From RAM1 sp041905405 (lineage in GTDB: Bacteria > Pseudomonadota > Gammaproteobacteria > Burkholderiales > Burkholderiaceae_C), in assembly GCA_041905405.1 (NCBI GenBank), contig JAYRLC010000008.1, positions 1-64,000 on the forward strand: 64,000 bases of DNA. Direction: 5' to 3'. Shown piece by piece: positions 62,651 to 64,000 of this stretch; the stretch's first letter is position 1, and each line of letters starts with the position of its first letter. The translations under genes and the position numbers were made by a program. The notes beneath the pieces were generated by a model. That model worked only from the letters and a program-made list of their open reading frames with translations, ran no database searches and had not been told where the DNA came from.

Positions 62651-63459
62651 CATTCCGGCCGGGCCATGTGCTGCAGCGCCTCGCGCGTGAAATCGTCCGC
62701 CGGAAAGAACGTCTCCAGCGCCAGCTCCTGCAGCGTCACATCCACCGGCGTGCCGAAGATCGTGATGGTGCTGATGAAGCTGAGCACGCCGTGCGGGGTG
62801 GCCAGCTTGAAGGGCATGACCACGCCGGGATGCTCGCCCTCCAGGTGCACGCCGCCGGCCGGCACAGGCAGGGCGCGCAGTTCGTCCAGCAGGGCGGCCA
62901 GCACCGGGTCCGCGGTGGCGGCGATCTGCTGGCGCAGCCGCTCGAACAGGTGGGCGCGCCACTGCCCCAGGTTGACGATGTGCGGCGCCAGGCCTTCCGG
63001 GTGCAGGCTCAGGCGCAGCACGTTGACGGGGGGCTGGACCAGCGCGGGGCTGGCCATTGCCATCAGACGGGGCACGAGCGCGTTGTAGCTCACCAGGTTC
63101 CAGTGCCGGTCCACGGCCAGCGCCGGAAAGGGCTCGTGGCTTTTCAGGATCAGCTCCACCGCCTGCCGGGCAGCGGCCAGCGCCGGGTCGTCCAGCGCGC
63201 GCTCCCGGTACATGGGGGCGTAGCCCGCGGCCACCAGCAGGCTGTTGCGCTCGCGCAGCGGCACGCCCAGCCGCTCGGTCAGGCGCAATACCATCTCGCG
63301 GCTGGGCACGGAGCGGCCGGTTTCCATGAAGCTCAAATGGCGGGTGGAGATGTCGGCTTCGTCGGCCAGGTCCAGCTGGCTCAGGCGCCGGTGCTGGCGC
63401 CAGTGGCGCAACTGTTCTCCAAAGGGACGGGGAGCGAGCGCGTTGTTCATGCGTTGCAT
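62650..63459 (-). CDS. XRE-family regulator with MmyB-like ligand domain
   Basis: A 269-residue regulator: an N-terminal helix-turn-helix (about 12-70: LSQLDLADEADISTRHLSFMETGRS) and a C-terminal MmyB-like domain (about 95-260) that may bind a small hydrophobic ligand. ATG 63459 or 63450 could start translation; neither has a clear ribosome binding site. It lies between the two aconitase genes and is divergent from acnA. Control of acnA is possible but not shown. Confidence 0.85.
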   Translation of the reverse strand: MQRMNNALAPRPFGEQLRHWRQHRRLSQLDLADEADISTRHLSFMETGRSVPSREMVLRLTERLGVPLRERNSLLVAAGYAPMYRERALDDPALAAARQAVELILKSHEPFPALAVDRHWNLVSYNALVPRLMAMASPALVQPPVNVLRLSLHPEGLAPHIVNLGQWRAHLFERLRQQIAATADPVLAALLDELRALPVPAGGVHLEGEHPGVVMPFKLATPHGVLSFISTITIFGTPVDVTLQELALETFFPADDFTREALQHMARPE

Positions 63460-63582
63460 GTTAGGCCGTGGCGCGACGCAAGGCCATTACCCTTCACGTC
63501 ATGTTTGTTTGACATCGGTCGCCCACGGGCGCCGCCATGCGCTGCACAATGGCAGCAAACAATCGCCTCAGGAGAGCCGGCC

Positions 63583-64000
63583 ATGACCCACGCGTTTGCC
63601 AACACCCTCAAAACCTTCAAGACGGCATCCGGCAAGACCGGCAGCTTTTATTCGCTGCCGGCGCTGGCAAAGCAGTTTCCCAAGATCAAGCGGCTGCCCG
63701 TGTCGCTGCGCATCGTGCTGGAGTCGGTGCTGCGCAACTGCGACGGCGCCAAGGTCACGGCCGATCATGTGCGCCAGCTCGCCAACTGGTTCCCGCAGGC
63801 CGACCGCAGCGAGGAAATTCCGTTCGTGGTGTCGCGCGTGGTGCTGCAGGATTTCACCGGCGTGCCGCTGCTGGCCGACCTGGCCGCCATGCGCAGCGTG
63901 GCCCAGCGCCTGGGCAAAAAGCCCGAGTCCATCGAGCCGCTGGTGCCGGTGGACCTGGTGGTGGACCACTCGATCATGATCGACCACTACGGCGCGAAGA
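63583..64000 (+). CDS. acnA: Aconitate hydratase A, N-terminal part (runs off the window)
   Basis: The first 139 residues of a second aconitase. The start THAFANTLKTFKTASGKTGS and the later VPLLADLAAMRSVAQRLG and PVDLVVDHSIMID match the AcnA/IRP family N-terminal domain. GGAGA seven bases upstream supports ATG 63583. The cluster cysteines lie beyond the window. AcnA is often induced under stress or in stationary phase, while AcnB serves growth. Confidence 0.92.
   Translation, partial: MTHAFANTLKTFKTASGKTGSFYSLPALAKQFPKIKRLPVSLRIVLESVLRNCDGAKVTADHVRQLANWFPQADRSEEIPFVVSRVVLQDFTGVPLLADLAAMRSVAQRLGKKPESIEPLVPVDLVVDHSIMIDHYGAK

Overview
The window is a G+C-rich, densely coding chromosome segment from a betaproteobacterium of the order Burkholderiales, most likely the family Comamonadaceae. 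The evidence is gene order: lepA-lepB-DUF4845-rnc-era-recO-pdxJ-acpS-nagZ; truA-trpF-trpB-trpA-accD; fimV-asd-leuB-leuD-leuC; sdhCDAB-sdhE-gltA next to a GntR regulator and mdh; and mdh-citE-like-acnB. A compound hairpin repeat after mdh resembles repeats I associate with Comamonadaceae. Genus and species cannot be read from the sequence. I found no tRNA, rRNA, CRISPR array, insertion sequence or prophage gene.

Layout: (1) 1-436, a low-G+C leader with a strong terminator. (2) 437-9721, housekeeping genes in one long plus-strand run with overlapping starts and stops, closed by convergent lysS. (3) 9829-35207, a glycan locus of about 25 kb. Its left arm (plus strand) encodes a MurJ-type flippase, an aldolase-like protein, a phosphoglycosyltransferase, an asparagine-synthetase-like amidotransferase, a nonulosonate-associated methyltransferase and a GT-B-like protein. 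Its right arm (minus strand, 33352 down to 16744) is an 18-gene apparent operon containing a complete CMP-pseudaminic acid pathway (pseB, C, F, G, an N-acyltransferase in the pseH position, pseI). A divergent membrane-bound UDP-sugar 4,6-dehydratase closes the locus. (4) 35211-49423, LON-like protein, YggT, accD-trpABF-truA, fimV, asd, leuBDC and a LysR regulator. (5) 49630-51012, a TPR plus GT-B protein. (6) 51089-64000, a TCA-cycle block: gltA, sdhEBADC, gntR, mdh, a CitE-like lyase, a periplasmic hypothetical, acnB, an XRE regulator and the start of acnA.

The most unusual part is 21535-28848. Between pseH and pseI the operon carries a small acyl-carrier-protein factory: two ACPs, a FabH-type ketosynthase, a MaoC-dehydratase/FabG-reductase fusion, a separate SDR, a metallo-beta-lactamase-fold hydrolase, an FkbH-type glyceryl loading enzyme and an AMP-forming ligase. 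I infer that it builds a non-acetyl acyl group (hydroxyacyl or glyceryl type) for an amino group of pseudaminic acid. Downstream of pseI lie two WbuX/PseA-type N-acetyl-sugar amidotransferases with HisH- and HisF-like partners, which suggests an acetamidino substitution as well. One of the two amidotransferases has lost its PP-loop. The predicted product is a pseudaminic acid carrying unusual substituents for a surface glycan or for flagellin; the TPR-GT protein at 49630 is a possible protein glycosyltransferase. This functional reading is inference from family membership and gene order.
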